A stretch of DNA of 64,000 nucleotides from Stenotrophomonas rhizophila (GCF_003751305.1 NZ_RJKV01000001.1:1841586-1905585); one strand, 5' to 3'; positions 16,761 through 26,776 are shown, counted from the stretch's first letter. Notes: generated by a model not told the origin, from the letters alone. Numbers and translations: made by a program.

Positions 16761-17408
16761 TTACTGAAGCGCACAGTCCCGCGTGACCGGTGAGCCCAGC
16801 ACCATGCCATTGCCCATGCAGGCCACAATCAAGGCGTCGCCCTTGCTGAGCCCTGCCGCCTCGTCTTTGGAGAGGCCGGAAATCGTGACCTGCTCGATAG
16901 GTCCGGCTTTCAGGTGGACCTGCGGTTGATCCAGCAGATCCGTCTGGATCATCGCTACTTCGCCGGCGATCAGCAGTGGCTTGCCCTTGTAGAGCACGTC
17001 CGCCGCGACCTCATTGGCCTGGTAGTCCAGATACAGCTGGCGCGCCGCAACTTCGACGGCAGCGGCCTGCGCAGTGGCGGTTTCGGTTGCGCTGTCCGGG
17101 TCAGCACGGATCTCGGCAGATGGCTGGCTCATCGCTCCGATGGCGCCTGCGAAGACCACGACCCCCACGAAGTACACCAGCGGCGACACGATCAACGACA
17201 GCAGAAGCTGGACAATTCCCTTGCCTGCGCCTCCCTTGGCCATCGCAACGACCGCAAGAATGAAGGCCACCAGATTGAGTGGCCAGCCAACAACGATGCC
17301 CAGCCCAGGGAACGGGATCAGGAAGCACAACCAGGCGATGCCCAGCATCAGCCATGCGGCGATTCCGGCGGGATTGGAGGATGGGAGGGGTGCGGCCGCT
17401 TTGTTCAC
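16761..17408 (-). CDS. Membrane protein with C-terminal tRNA_anti-like OB-fold domain
   Basis: A 215-residue protein with two or three N-terminal membrane segments (about 15-35, 38-58 and 66-92), a low-complexity Ala/Thr linker, and a C-terminal domain from about 118 (ARQLYLDYQANEVAADVLYKG start, KPLLIAGEVAMI). This matches the tRNA_anti-like OB-fold family of putative envelope proteins. No catalytic residues are recognised and no function is known. It converges on azoR and shares its terminator region. Confidence 0.7.
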   Translation of the reverse strand: MNKAAAPLPSSNPAGIAAWLMLGIAWLCFLIPFPGLGIVVGWPLNLVAFILAVVAMAKGGAGKGIVQLLLSLIVSPLVYFVGVVVFAGAIGAMSQPSAEIRADPDSATETATAQAAAVEVAARQLYLDYQANEVAADVLYKGKPLLIAGEVAMIQTDLLDQPQVHLKAGPIEQVTISGLSKDEAAGLSKGDALIVACMGNGMVLGSPVTRDCALQ

Positions 17409-17729
17409 GGGGCGTCCTGTAGGAAGTGGATATCAGCGCTCAGCCTGTCTGCTCTGTGGCGCCGGAAATGGGCACCGATCACATCTCATCCTGCCGACCT
17501 TGCCGCTCGCCTGACCCGTGCTGGCGCCATGCCGCGTCGTCCACGCGGCGGTTGTTGGAGATCGCGTCGCGCGCTACGCGTCACGACTGGTCACTTCGCC
17601 TACATCGCATCGCTGCAATATCCGACATGCGTGAGCGCTTTCCGGGAAGCCATTCAACTGACGCGTTCAGCCCTACGGCGTTCGATGCATGACCGGTAAG
17701 CTGAGCCCTTTGTAGACGGACCCATCCAC
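17409..17729. other. Intergenic stretch without a recognisable gene
   Basis: These 321 bases separate two divergent genes. Short open frames occur on the plus strand but none has a recognisable domain, ribosome site or neighbour logic. Promoters for both flanking genes presumably lie here; I cannot assign boxes reliably. Confidence 0.4.
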
Positions 17730-18089
17730 ATGGACTACCGCGTCACCGAAGCACACCGAAGTGAGTTCCCGCACCCGATCACCCTGCACCCCGGCGACAC
17801 ACTGCAGGTCGGCGAGCGTTATCAAGGGCCCGAAGGGTGGGACAACTGGTATCTGTGCCAGACGCCCGGGCAGGAAGCCGGCTGGGTGCCCGCACAGGTG
17901 ATCCGCAGGAACACCCAGGGCGACACCGTGGCAGCCGAGGCGTACTGCGCGCGCGAGCTGGATGTGGACGTGGGCCAACACGTGCGGGGGGAGCGCGTGC
18001 TCAATGGCTGGCTGTGGTGCGAGGTGGTGGGCGGTGATACGTCTGGTTGGGTGCCGTTGGGCGTGTTGACGCCGATGACGCCCCGGTAG
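17730..18089 (+). CDS. Tandem SH3b-like domain protein
   Basis: A 119-residue protein made of two SH3-like units: about 11-58 (HPGDTLQVGERY ... GWVPAQVI) and about 70-114 (DVGQHVRGERV ... GWVPLGVL). Both share the G-[ED]-R core and end in GWVP. There is no signal peptide, unlike most bacterial SH3b proteins that bind cell-wall material, so it may act in the cytosol as a binding or immunity-like protein. Its TAG stop lies inside the head of a GTAG palindromic repeat. Function unknown. Confidence 0.75.
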   Translation: MDYRVTEAHRSEFPHPITLHPGDTLQVGERYQGPEGWDNWYLCQTPGQEAGWVPAQVIRRNTQGDTVAAEAYCARELDVDVGQHVRGERVLNGWLWCEVVGGDTSGWVPLGVLTPMTPR

Positions 18090-18156
18090 AGCCACCCCAT
18101 GGGTGGCTGCCGTACCGGTCATGCATAACCTGCAGCCACCCATGGGGTGGCTCTAC
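18086..18156. repeat. SMAG-type REP dimer (GTAGAGCCACCC subtype)
   Basis: Two copies of a GTAG-headed palindrome in inverted orientation: copy one is 18086-18110 (plus) and copy two is 18132-18156 (minus), with stems of GCCACCC/GGGTGGC. The TAG of the first head (18087-18089) is the stop codon of the SH3b gene. GTAG-headed short palindromes are a known feature of Stenotrophomonas genomes. Confidence 0.85.
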
Positions 18157-18167
18157 CGGGCGCCAAC

Positions 18168-18193
18168 AAAAAACCCGCCTTCCGGCGGGTTTT
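18168..18193 (-). terminator. Rho-independent terminator of serS
   Basis: An AAACCCGCC / GGCGGGTTT stem with a 4-base loop. Read on the minus strand it ends in a run of six T, 23 bases after the serS stop. Confidence 0.9.
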
Positions 18194-18215
18194 CTCATAC
18201 GGTCACAGCGCTGGA

Positions 18216-19529
<1,314 letters not shown>

Positions 19530-19608
19530 TTATCGCCTGTTATGCGTTTTTCTGCCGCCGGTTCATCCCGGGCGTGGCAGAATCGCGGTGATCCATACGG
19601 TATGCCCC

Positions 19609-20244
19609 ATGTCTGCTTCCCGCTCGACTTCTGGCAAGAACATCACCTTCCACCTGCCCCGCCGCAGCCTCGTGATCGCCGCGATCGCCTTCGGCGTGGG
19701 CCTGCTGCTGTTCCTGGTGGTATGGCTGAGCAGCCGCAACAACGACTTCTACAAGGCCGACCCGGCCGCGCAGACCCCCGCCCAGGTGGCCGAGGTGGTA
19801 CCGCTGCCCGAGCCGTTGGCTGCTGCCGCCGGCTCCAGCGACATGCCCGACGCCAAGGCCCCGCCAGCCAACGAGGAAAAGCCGCAGCTGGTCGAGACGG
19901 CCCCGCCGCCACCGCCGGCCGCCCCGGCGGCACCTGCCGCACCGGCTACCCCCACCGCGATGGCGCCGAGCGACCGCCCGCAGCCGATCGCCGACCAGTC
20001 GCCGCCGCCGAATTACCCGCCGGCCGCCTTGCGCCGCGGTGACAGTGGGACGGTAGTGGTGCGCGTGGACGTGGACGCCACTGGCTATCCCTCGGCCGTG
20101 ACGTTGATCCAGCGCAGCGGTTCACGCGATCTTGACCGCGCGGCGTCCGATGCGGTGCGTCGCTGGCGTTTCCAGCCGGCGCAGAACAACGGTGTGCCAG
20201 TGCCTGGCAGCTTGGAAGTGCCGTTCGACTTCACGCCGCAGTGA
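19609..20244 (+). CDS. TonB-family energy transducer
   Basis: A 211-residue protein with a short cytoplasmic tail, one membrane helix (about 20-40; LVIAAIAFGVGLLLFLVVWL), a Pro/Ala-rich periplasmic spacer (about 55-130; PPPPPAAPAAPAAPA) and a TonB C-terminal domain (about 132-211) ending in the TonB-like strand RRWRFQPAQNNGVPV. It would couple inner-membrane proton motive force to outer-membrane receptors. No exbB or exbD is adjacent, so it must share them or serve another role. A paralogue follows 148 bases downstream. Confidence 0.85.
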   Translation: MSASRSTSGKNITFHLPRRSLVIAAIAFGVGLLLFLVVWLSSRNNDFYKADPAAQTPAQVAEVVPLPEPLAAAAGSSDMPDAKAPPANEEKPQLVETAPPPPPAAPAAPAAPATPTAMAPSDRPQPIADQSPPPNYPPAALRRGDSGTVVVRVDVDATGYPSAVTLIQRSGSRDLDRAASDAVRRWRFQPAQNNGVPVPGSLEVPFDFTPQ

Positions 20245-20392
20245 TTCCTCGCCGCCGCGTGCGGCGATTGTGCAACGGCTCAGCAAACTGAACCTCGATG
20301 GGAATGCAGTCGTCGCGTTGACGTTGCGCTGACACATCCACAACCGGTCACGGGCAAGACTGCGAGTGTCACATCGACACCAGGAGTCAGCC

Positions 20393-20971
20393 ATGAGTGT
20401 TACCCATGCCCCGGACATGCCCCATTCGCCGCAGCATCAGCGCGACGTGATCGATGACCCCCCCCATCGCCGCACCTCGCCCTGGTTGTGGGTGGCGTTG
20501 ATCGTGGCGATGTTCGCCGCCGCGCTGGTCTGGCTGCGCTATGCCACCCCGGGCGATACGAATGACGCGCCGGTGGGCCAGCGCATGTTGCCGGCCACCG
20601 AGACCGCCTCCGTGGCGACCGCGCCTGCCCCGGCTGCGCGACAGGCGGCACCGGCCGCCGAGCAGCGCAAGGCGACGCCGGCCATGCGCAACCGTGAGGC
20701 CCGCCCGCTGGCGAGCAATGCCAAGCCGGCCTACCCCCGCACCGCGCTGCGCAGCGGCGTGCAGGGCAGCGTGGTGGCCAGCCTCAACGTGGATACCCGT
20801 GGCCAGGTGACCGATGCCAGCATCGTGCAGCGCACCGGTACGCGTGACCGCGATCTGGATCGCGCCGTGCTGACCACCGTGCGCGACTGGAAGTTCGAGC
20901 CGGCCATGAACAATGGCCGTGCCGTGGCCAGCGTGGTGCGCGTTCCGGTGGATTTCCGTACCGAGCGCTAA
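20393..20971 (+). CDS. TonB-family energy transducer, second copy
   Basis: A 192-residue protein with a membrane helix at about 31-50 (LWVALIVAMFAAALVWLRY), a shorter Ala-rich spacer and a C-terminal TonB domain (about 105-192; RTALRSGVQGSVVASLNVDT, then VRDWKFEPAMNNGRAV). ATG 20393 is chosen because AGGAG lies 8 bases upstream. It resembles the preceding gene in layout and C-terminal sequence, so the two look like a diverged duplication. Target receptors are unknown. Confidence 0.83.
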   Translation: MSVTHAPDMPHSPQHQRDVIDDPPHRRTSPWLWVALIVAMFAAALVWLRYATPGDTNDAPVGQRMLPATETASVATAPAPAARQAAPAAEQRKATPAMRNREARPLASNAKPAYPRTALRSGVQGSVVASLNVDTRGQVTDASIVQRTGTRDRDLDRAVLTTVRDWKFEPAMNNGRAVASVVRVPVDFRTER

Positions 20972-20998
20972 GGTGATGCGCTGACGCGTGAACGAAAA

Positions 20999-21024
20999 GG
21001 GAGGCCAATGGCCTCCCTTTTTTT
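20999..21024 (+). terminator. Rho-independent terminator after the TonB pair
   Basis: A GGGAGGCC / GGCCTCCC stem with a short loop, followed by seven T, 28 bases after the second TonB-like gene. Confidence 0.88.
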
Positions 21025-21074
21025 GCGTCGCATTTTTTTGTGCCGCAAGGAGCCGGACCGAACCCGCCGCTACC

Positions 21075-22388
21075 TCAGCCGGCGCGAAGCCCGAAACCCG
21101 CACCGGTCGCCAGGCCATCGAAGTCCGGGAAGGACGTCGCCACATTGGCGATGTCGTTTACCCGCACCTCGCCGCTGCTGAGCTGGCCGGCAATCGCGAA
21201 GGCCATCGCGATGCGGTGATCGCCGTGGCTCTCGATGGTGCCGCTGCCAAGCACGGCGCCGCCGTGGATCGTCGCGCCGTCATCGGTCTCATCCACCTGC
21301 ACGCCCAGGGTGCGCAGCCCGGCTGCCATCGCAGCCAGACGATCCGATTCCTTGACCCGCAGTTCGGCCGCACCGCGCACCACGGTGTGGCCCTGCGCCG
21401 CAGCCGCCGCGACGAACAAGGCCGGGAACTCGTCGATCATGTCCGGCACCAGCACTTCGGGAATCTCGGCACCGTGTAGCGGTGCGTAGCGCACCACCAG
21501 ATCGGCCACCGCTTCCCCACCCTGCTCGGCATGGTTTTCTTCGGTGATGTCCGCGCCCATCAGGCGCAGCGCCGCCAGCAGCCCGGTACGGCGCGGGTTG
21601 AGGCCCACCGCACGCAGGCGCAGCTCGGAACCTGGAATCACGCTCGCCGCCACCAGGAAGAACGCCGCCGAGGAGAAATCGGCCGGCACCACGATATCGG
21701 TCGGGCGCAGGCGCTGGCCGCCACGCAGGCGTGCCTTGCCCGGCGAAAACTCGATATCCACGCCGAATGCGCGCAGCATGCGTTCGCTGTAATCGCGGGT
21801 CGGGTGCGGCTCGGTGACAGACGTTTCGCCATCGGCATACAGACCGGCCAGCAGCACGGCGGATTTGACCTGCGCGCTGGCCACCGGCGAGGCGAACGCG
21901 ATGCCGTGCAGCGCCTGGCCGCCATGCACGCGCAGCGGCGGCGTGCCATCGGCCTCGGTATCGATCTTCGCGCCCATCTCGGCCAGCGGCCCGGTCACGC
22001 GGCGCATCGGGCGGCGCGACAGCGATTCATCGCCGACCATCACCGAGTCAAACGGTTGTGCAGCCAGCAGCCCGGCCAGCAGACGCATGCCGGTGCCGGC
22101 ATTGCCGCAATCCAGCGGGGCGCCCGGTGCCTTCAGGCCATCCACGCCGACGCCGTGCACGATGCGCTGCGAGGGCGACGGCGTTTCAATGCGCACGCCC
22201 ATCTGCGAAAAGATCGCGGCGGTAGCGCGCGTGTCTTCGCCCTCCAGGAAGCCATCGATACGCGACACGCCATCGGCCAGCGCGGCAAACATCACCGAGC
22301 GGTGCGAGACGGACTTGTCGCCGGGAATGGTCAGGCTGCCCTGCAGGGGCTGGCCCTTGTGGGCGATCCAGTACGGAGAAGCGGTCAT
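21075..22388 (-). CDS. aroA: 3-phosphoshikimate 1-carboxyvinyltransferase (EPSP synthase)
   Basis: A 437-residue shikimate-pathway enzyme joining shikimate-3-phosphate and PEP. Visible motifs are PGDKSVSHR (about 22-30), NAGTGMRLLAG (about 93-103) and DEFPALFVAAA (about 315), all active-site segments. ATG 22388 is chosen for the AGGA site about 7 bases upstream and the canonical N-terminus. It is last in a same-strand series serC-pheA-aroA, which links serine and aromatic amino-acid synthesis, as is usual in gammaproteobacteria. Confidence 0.96.
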   Translation of the reverse strand: MTASPYWIAHKGQPLQGSLTIPGDKSVSHRSVMFAALADGVSRIDGFLEGEDTRATAAIFSQMGVRIETPSPSQRIVHGVGVDGLKAPGAPLDCGNAGTGMRLLAGLLAAQPFDSVMVGDESLSRRPMRRVTGPLAEMGAKIDTEADGTPPLRVHGGQALHGIAFASPVASAQVKSAVLLAGLYADGETSVTEPHPTRDYSERMLRAFGVDIEFSPGKARLRGGQRLRPTDIVVPADFSSAAFFLVAASVIPGSELRLRAVGLNPRRTGLLAALRLMGADITEENHAEQGGEAVADLVVRYAPLHGAEIPEVLVPDMIDEFPALFVAAAAAQGHTVVRGAAELRVKESDRLAAMAAGLRTLGVQVDETDDGATIHGGAVLGSGTIESHGDHRIAMAFAIAGQLSSGEVRVNDIANVATSFPDFDGLATGAGFGLRAG

Positions 22389-22505
22389 CGGAAATCCTAT
22401 GGGGCGGGCCGCCGCGGCGGCGATGCAACGGTGTGCGGGAGGGGCCGCAGTGCCCACACGGGCGCCGGGCCGGGCGTAGCGCGCGAGGCGGCTACGCCGT
22501 TCGGA

Positions 22506-23702
22506 TCAGGGCACGGCGACCGGATAGGAGCCGAGGATCTTGATCTGCGCCGAGTGGGCTTTCAGTTCGGCCAGGGCCGCCTGCATCGCGTCGTCCTCGA
22601 CATGGCCGGCCAGATCGATGAAGAAGCCGTACTCCCACTTGGCGTTGTGCGAGGGCCGCGACTCGATCCGGTTCATGCTGATGCCATGCCGCGCGAACGG
22701 GCTGAGCACGTCGAACAGCGCACCGGGCTTGTCGTGGATGAACACGAGCACCGAGGTACGGTCATGGCCGGAGGTCGGGAAGATGTTGCGGCCGATGACC
22801 AGGAAACGCGTGGTGTTGTCCGCGTCGTTCTGGATCGGCTTGGTCACGACCTTCTTCAGGCCGTACACATGCCCGGCGCTCTCGCCACCGATCGCGGCGG
22901 CGTCATCGGCATTGCGCGCGCGGCGCGCACCTTCGGCATTGCTGGAGACCGGCACCTTCTCGGCCTTGGGCAGATTGGCACGCAGCCACGAGGAGGTCTG
23001 CATGAACGACTGCGGGTGGCCGTAGACACGCTCGACATCCTCCAGCCGGCCACTGCGCGACATCAGGTACTGCTGCACGCGCAGTTCCACTTCGCCGCAG
23101 ATCTTCAGGTTGGAGGTCAGGAACATGTCCAGGGTGATCTGGATGGTGCCCTGCCCCGAGTTCTCCACCGGCACCACGCCGAAATCGGCGTTGCCCGCTT
23201 CCACTTCCTGGAACACTTCTTCGATGCTGGCCAGCGGCAGGCCCAGCGCGGAGCGGCCGAAATGCTTGAGCACCGCCTGCTGGCTGAAGGTGCCTTCCGG
23301 ACCGAGGTAGCCGATCTTCAGCGGCTCCTGCTGGGCCAGGCAGGCCGACATGATTTCGCGATAGACGTGGACCAGCACTTCATCGCTGAGCGGGCCTTCG
23401 TTGCGGTCCACCACCATGCGCAGCACCTGCGCTTCGCGCTCGGGGCGGTAGTAATCCACGGCGGCAGCGAGCTTGCCCTTGGCCTTGCCGACCTGGTGGG
23501 CGAAGTTGGCGCGCTCGGCGATCAGCGCCTGGATGCTGCGGTCGATATGGTCGATCTTGGCGCGCACGTCCGACAGCACGGGCGCGGCAACGGCCGGCGC
23601 GGCGCCGCGCTTGGCGGCCTTGGCCTTCTTCGCGGGGGCAGCCCCCTTGGGCGGGGTCGGCGCCGGCTTGGCGGCCTTGGGCTTGGCGGGTTTGGTGGCC
23701 AT
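22506..23702 (-). CDS. pheA: Bifunctional chorismate mutase / prephenate dehydratase (P-protein)
   Basis: A 398-residue enzyme making phenylpyruvate from chorismate. Domains in order: an unusual Lys/Ala/Pro-rich tail (1-42), an AroQ chorismate mutase (about 44-130), a prephenate dehydratase (about 135-310; GYLGPEGTFSQQA) and a C-terminal ACT domain (about 325-395; HDKPGALFDVL, then ESRPSHNAKWEYGFF) for phenylalanine feedback. The N-terminal tail is longer than in the E. coli enzyme and looks histone-H1-like; its role is unknown. It lies between serC and aroA on the same strand. Confidence 0.96.
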   Translation of the reverse strand: MATKPAKPKAAKPAPTPPKGAAPAKKAKAAKRGAAPAVAAPVLSDVRAKIDHIDRSIQALIAERANFAHQVGKAKGKLAAAVDYYRPEREAQVLRMVVDRNEGPLSDEVLVHVYREIMSACLAQQEPLKIGYLGPEGTFSQQAVLKHFGRSALGLPLASIEEVFQEVEAGNADFGVVPVENSGQGTIQITLDMFLTSNLKICGEVELRVQQYLMSRSGRLEDVERVYGHPQSFMQTSSWLRANLPKAEKVPVSSNAEGARRARNADDAAAIGGESAGHVYGLKKVVTKPIQNDADNTTRFLVIGRNIFPTSGHDRTSVLVFIHDKPGALFDVLSPFARHGISMNRIESRPSHNAKWEYGFFIDLAGHVEDDAMQAALAELKAHSAQIKILGSYPVAVP

Positions 23703-23753
23703 CTGGGTTCCAAATGCAGTGGGGCGGCGAGCGCCCCGGGAAAAACGAATGCG

Positions 23754-24839
23754 TCAGCCGTTGCGCTGTTGGAAATCGCGCATGAAAGCGGCCAGCGCCT
23801 GCGCGCCCTCCACCGGCATGGCGTTGTACAGCGAGGCGCGGATGCCGCCGACCGCCTTGTGACCCTTCAGCGCCAGCAGGCCGGCCGCTTTGGATTCACT
23901 GACGAAACGCGTAGTGAGCGTGTCGTCTGGCAGGAAGAACGGGATGTTCATGCGCGAGCGTGCGGCCGGCACGACCTCATTGCGGTAGAAACCGCCGGAC
24001 TGGTCGATCGCCCCGTAGATCAGGCCCGACTTGACCGCATTGCGGCGCGCGAATTCCTCCACGCCGCCTTCGGCCAGCATCCACTGGAACACCAGCCCGG
24101 CCAGGTACCAGTTCCAGGTGGGCGGGGTGTTCAGCATGGAATCGCGGGCGACGTGCGAGCGGTAATCGAAGATGTCCGCGCGCGGCTGACCGCTGCGCTC
24201 GAGCAGGTCGCGGCGCACGATCACCACCGACACGCCGACCGGGCCGAGGTTCTTCTGCGCGCCGGCATAGATCAGGCCGTACCTGCTGACATCCAGCGGC
24301 TCGCTGGCGATCGAGGAGCTGAAATCGGCGAACAGCGGCACCTCGCCCACGTCCGGGGTGTCACGGAACTCGACCCCGTGGATGGTTTCGTTGGCGGTGA
24401 TGTGCACGTAGGCCGCGTCATCGGAGAGCTGCCAGCTGGCGCGCGCCGGGATGTCGTGGAAGCCGTTGGCTTCGCTGCTCGCGGCGACGTTGACCGTGAC
24501 GTAAGGGCTGACCTGCTTGATCGCGGTCTTGCCCCAGTGCCCGGTGAGCACGTAATCGACGGTCTGGCCAGGCTGGGCGAAGTTGAGCGCGAGCAGAGCC
24601 TGCTGGGTGGTGGCGCCACCGGCCAGGAACATCACCGCGTAGTCGTCCGGGATGCCGATCAGGCGACGCAGATCGGCCTCGGCCTGGGCGGCGACGGCCA
24701 TGAACTCCGGGCCGCGGTGGCTCATTTCGACAATGGAGGCGCCCGCGCCGTTCCACTCCAACATCTCTTCCTGCGCCTGGCGCAGGACCGATTCCGGCAA
24801 CGTTGCAGGGCCGGCACTGAAATTGAACGCGCGCGTCAT
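23754..24839 (-). CDS. serC: Phosphoserine aminotransferase
   Basis: A 361-residue class V aminotransferase making phosphoserine (and phosphohydroxythreonine for PLP synthesis). The N-terminus is [20 protein letters not shown] (about 74-82) binds the cofactor phosphate; Lys196 ([10 protein letters not shown]) is the PLP Schiff base. ATG 24839 gives the canonical start. First gene of the serC-pheA-aroA group. Confidence 0.97.
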   Translation of the reverse strand: MTRAFNFSAGPATLPESVLRQAQEEMLEWNGAGASIVEMSHRGPEFMAVAAQAEADLRRLIGIPDDYAVMFLAGGATTQQALLALNFAQPGQTVDYVLTGHWGKTAIKQVSPYVTVNVAASSEANGFHDIPARASWQLSDDAAYVHITANETIHGVEFRDTPDVGEVPLFADFSSSIASEPLDVSRYGLIYAGAQKNLGPVGVSVVIVRRDLLERSGQPRADIFDYRSHVARDSMLNTPPTWNWYLAGLVFQWMLAEGGVEEFARRNAVKSGLIYGAIDQSGGFYRNEVVPAARSRMNIPFFLPDDTLTTRFVSESKAAGLLALKGHKAVGGIRASLYNAMPVEGAQALAAFMRDFQQRNG

Positions 24840-24954
24840 GTCACACCTATGAGGCAAGACCCCTAGTATGCCGCAGCGCACCAGCCTTTAGGCCTTGCAG
24901 GACAAGGCGAATTTGGTTGCAAACGAATCTAATGGCTCACGCGGGACGTGCCAG

Positions 24955-24979
24955 GTTGCCGGCCAGCGGCCGGCACTAC
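24955..24979 (-). repeat. SMAG-type REP element (GTAGTGCCGGCC subtype), single
   Basis: On the minus strand, a GTAG head is followed by TGCCGGCC and GGCCGGCA arms with a short central loop. The 25-base unit is identical to the one at 37070-37094. The TAG of its head (24978-24976) is the stop codon of the FHA gene. Confidence 0.88.
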
Positions 24980-25776
24980 CTCGCCCCGAACCAGAGCAGC
25001 CCGCTGAGCGCTGCGGCCAGCAGCAACGCACTGGCCAGCAGCCACGGCCAGCGGCTCACCCGCTTGGGCGCAGCCACCGGTTCCGGGCGCTGACGTGCGT
25101 CGAAGCCGTCGTCCTCTTCTTCGATCACGATGCGCTTGCGGCCGTCGTGTGGGACTTCGAGCACGAAGCGATGCTGGGCATCGAAGACCAGCTGATCGCC
25201 CGGCTGCAGCCAGCAATGGCGAACGGTGATGCCATTGACCCGCGTCGACTCGCCGGCGCCCAGATCGCGCAGCAGCAGACGCTCGCCGTGCTGCTCCAGG
25301 CGGGCGTGCTGTTCGGCGAAGGCAGGGTCGTCGATGACGATGTCCGCCTCCGGCCCCCGCCCGATCACGCGCGGGCGATCCAGGGTGAAGCTGCGCCCGT
25401 GGTGCTGGCCGCCGACCCCGCGTAACAGGCGCTGGTCATCGCCGCCATCATCGCTGCGCGGCGGCGCATGGACGACAGCCTCGCAATCGCCCTGCACCAC
25501 CATCTCCACGCCATCGGCGTAGACAGCGTCACCGGCGCGCAGCAGCGCCATCCGGCGCACCGGGCGGCCGTTGACGTGGATGCCACGGATCCCGTTGGCG
25601 ACCTGCAGCCACAGGCCACGGTCGTCCAGGCAGAACTGGGCCAGCAACAAGGTGCCGGGCGTGTCATCGCCAAGCCGGACGGTGCCCGATGCATGACGCA
25701 CGATGCGCTGCACCCCGGGCCGCAGGGGCTGGTCGGGATGTTGGCGTTGAGTAAAGTGAACTAGCAGGTTCTGCAC
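24976..25776 (-). CDS. FHA-domain membrane protein
   Basis: A 266-residue protein. An N-terminal FHA-like half (about 25-95) is followed by a more canonical FHA domain (about 128-205; RVIGRGPEADIVIDD, QHARLEQHG, TRVNG) and a C-terminal membrane helix (about 243-262). FHA domains bind phosphothreonine peptides, although here the usual Ser before the conserved His is replaced (AEQH), so binding may be altered. The GTG at 25776 is preferred because the product then opens like the homologous family (MQNLLVHF). The stop codon lies in a GTAG repeat. It is divergent from the PHA granule genes; partner unknown. Confidence 0.75.
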   Translation of the reverse strand: MQNLLVHFTQRQHPDQPLRPGVQRIVRHASGTVRLGDDTPGTLLLAQFCLDDRGLWLQVANGIRGIHVNGRPVRRMALLRAGDAVYADGVEMVVQGDCEAVVHAPPRSDDGGDDQRLLRGVGGQHHGRSFTLDRPRVIGRGPEADIVIDDPAFAEQHARLEQHGERLLLRDLGAGESTRVNGITVRHCWLQPGDQLVFDAQHRFVLEVPHDGRKRIVIEEEDDGFDARQRPEPVAAPKRVSRWPWLLASALLLAAALSGLLWFGAR

Positions 25777-25897
25777 GCGGCGCAGCCTAGCAGGTTGAAT
25801 GTCAGGGAAGAAGAAGTGTGACGCAGACCTTGGAGTTGTGCCTGAGGATGCGCACAATGCACGCCCAAATCCGCGCCGTTGTCCGCCAGGAGGCTGT

Positions 25898-26173
25898 ATG
25901 TCCACCATCGATATCCGTCACGCCCACACCCTGCCCGCCGAAAATGCGCGCAAAGCCATCGAAGAAGTCGCCGCCAAACTGTCTGAACGTTTCGGCCTGG
26001 AGTCCAACTGGGTGGGCGATGTGCTGAACTTCAACGGCTCCGGCGTGGATGGCGCGATCGCGCTGCAGCCCGGCCAGGTGCAGGTCACCGCCAAGCTCGG
26101 GTTCCTGCTGTCGGCCATGAAGGGCATGGTGGAAAGCGAGATCCAGCGCGTGCTCAAGGAAAAGCTCGGCTGA
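25898..26173 (+). CDS. Polyhydroxyalkanoic acid system family protein
   Basis: A 91-residue protein of the PHA granule region family: N-terminal IDIRHAHTLPAENARKAIEEVA, then WVGDVLNFNGSGVDGAI and a C-terminal helix. Such proteins accompany phasin-like genes, but their biochemical role is not settled. AGGAGG lies 8 bases before ATG 25898. The next gene encodes a granule-associated phasin-type protein, so the two are probably cotranscribed; no PHA synthase is in the window. Confidence 0.87.
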   Translation: MSTIDIRHAHTLPAENARKAIEEVAAKLSERFGLESNWVGDVLNFNGSGVDGAIALQPGQVQVTAKLGFLLSAMKGMVESEIQRVLKEKLG

Positions 26174-26271
26174 ACCGACGTCCGGCCCGGCGCCACAACG
26201 GCGCCGGCCATCACATCACTTGAAGCCGGCGATGCATACGATCCAAGGGTGTCCACCCAAGGGATCGCCCC

Positions 26272-26766
26272 ATGAATGCACCCAACGATTTCGACGATCG
26301 CATCCCCGGCGAGAAGCCCTCGCTGCAGGATCAGGCCGAGCGCTTCTCGCGCAAGCTGACCGATTCGGCCCAGCAGATCTGGCTGGCCGGCCTGGGCGCC
26401 TTCGGGCGTGCGCAGGCCGAAGGCAGCCGTGTCTTCGACAACCTGGTCAAGGAAGGCGAGAACATCGAGGCCCGCAACCGCGAGCAGACCGGCGATACGC
26501 CGCGCTGGCGCGACAATGTCGAAGAACACCTCGGCGAGGCCCGCGAAAAGGCCAGCGGCACCTGGGACAAGGTGGAGAAGGCGTTCGATGATCGGGTCCA
26601 GGGCGTGCTCAAGCGCCTGCACATCCCGACCGCCGAGGACGTCGCCGCGCTCAATGCCCGGATCGACGCACTCAACACCCGGGTCAACCGTGCCGAGGCC
26701 CGCAATGCCTCGCCGTCAGGTGCGCCGTCCCCGGGCACTCACCAGTCGCCGACCTCCGACGCCTGA
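26272..26766 (+). CDS. Phasin-like polyhydroxyalkanoate granule-associated protein
   Basis: A 164-residue mostly helical protein: SRKLTDSAQQIWLAGLGAFGRAQ (about 26-48) is the typical phasin helix, a charged middle follows, then an AEDVAALNARIDALNTRV coiled-coil segment (about 120-140) and a Pro/Ser-rich tail. This is the PHA granule-associated (PhaI/PhaF-like) family that coats granules or links them to other components. It follows the PHA-system protein by 98 bases. A possible regulatory 3' structure lies downstream. Confidence 0.87.
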   Translation: MNAPNDFDDRIPGEKPSLQDQAERFSRKLTDSAQQIWLAGLGAFGRAQAEGSRVFDNLVKEGENIEARNREQTGDTPRWRDNVEEHLGEAREKASGTWDKVEKAFDDRVQGVLKRLHIPTAEDVAALNARIDALNTRVNRAEARNASPSGAPSPGTHQSPTSDA

Positions 26767-26776
26767 CCGCCTCCGT

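Noticed and set aside
17426-17692. Open frame of 88 codons in the 17409-17729 gap
   Set aside because: No ribosome site, no domain and an amino-acid composition like a random GC-rich frame.
25761-25796. Direct repeat CTAGCAGGTT twice, 26 bases apart, near the FHA start
   Set aside because: The repeats are short and one lies inside coding sequence. I see no further copies or palindromic symmetry to support an operator.
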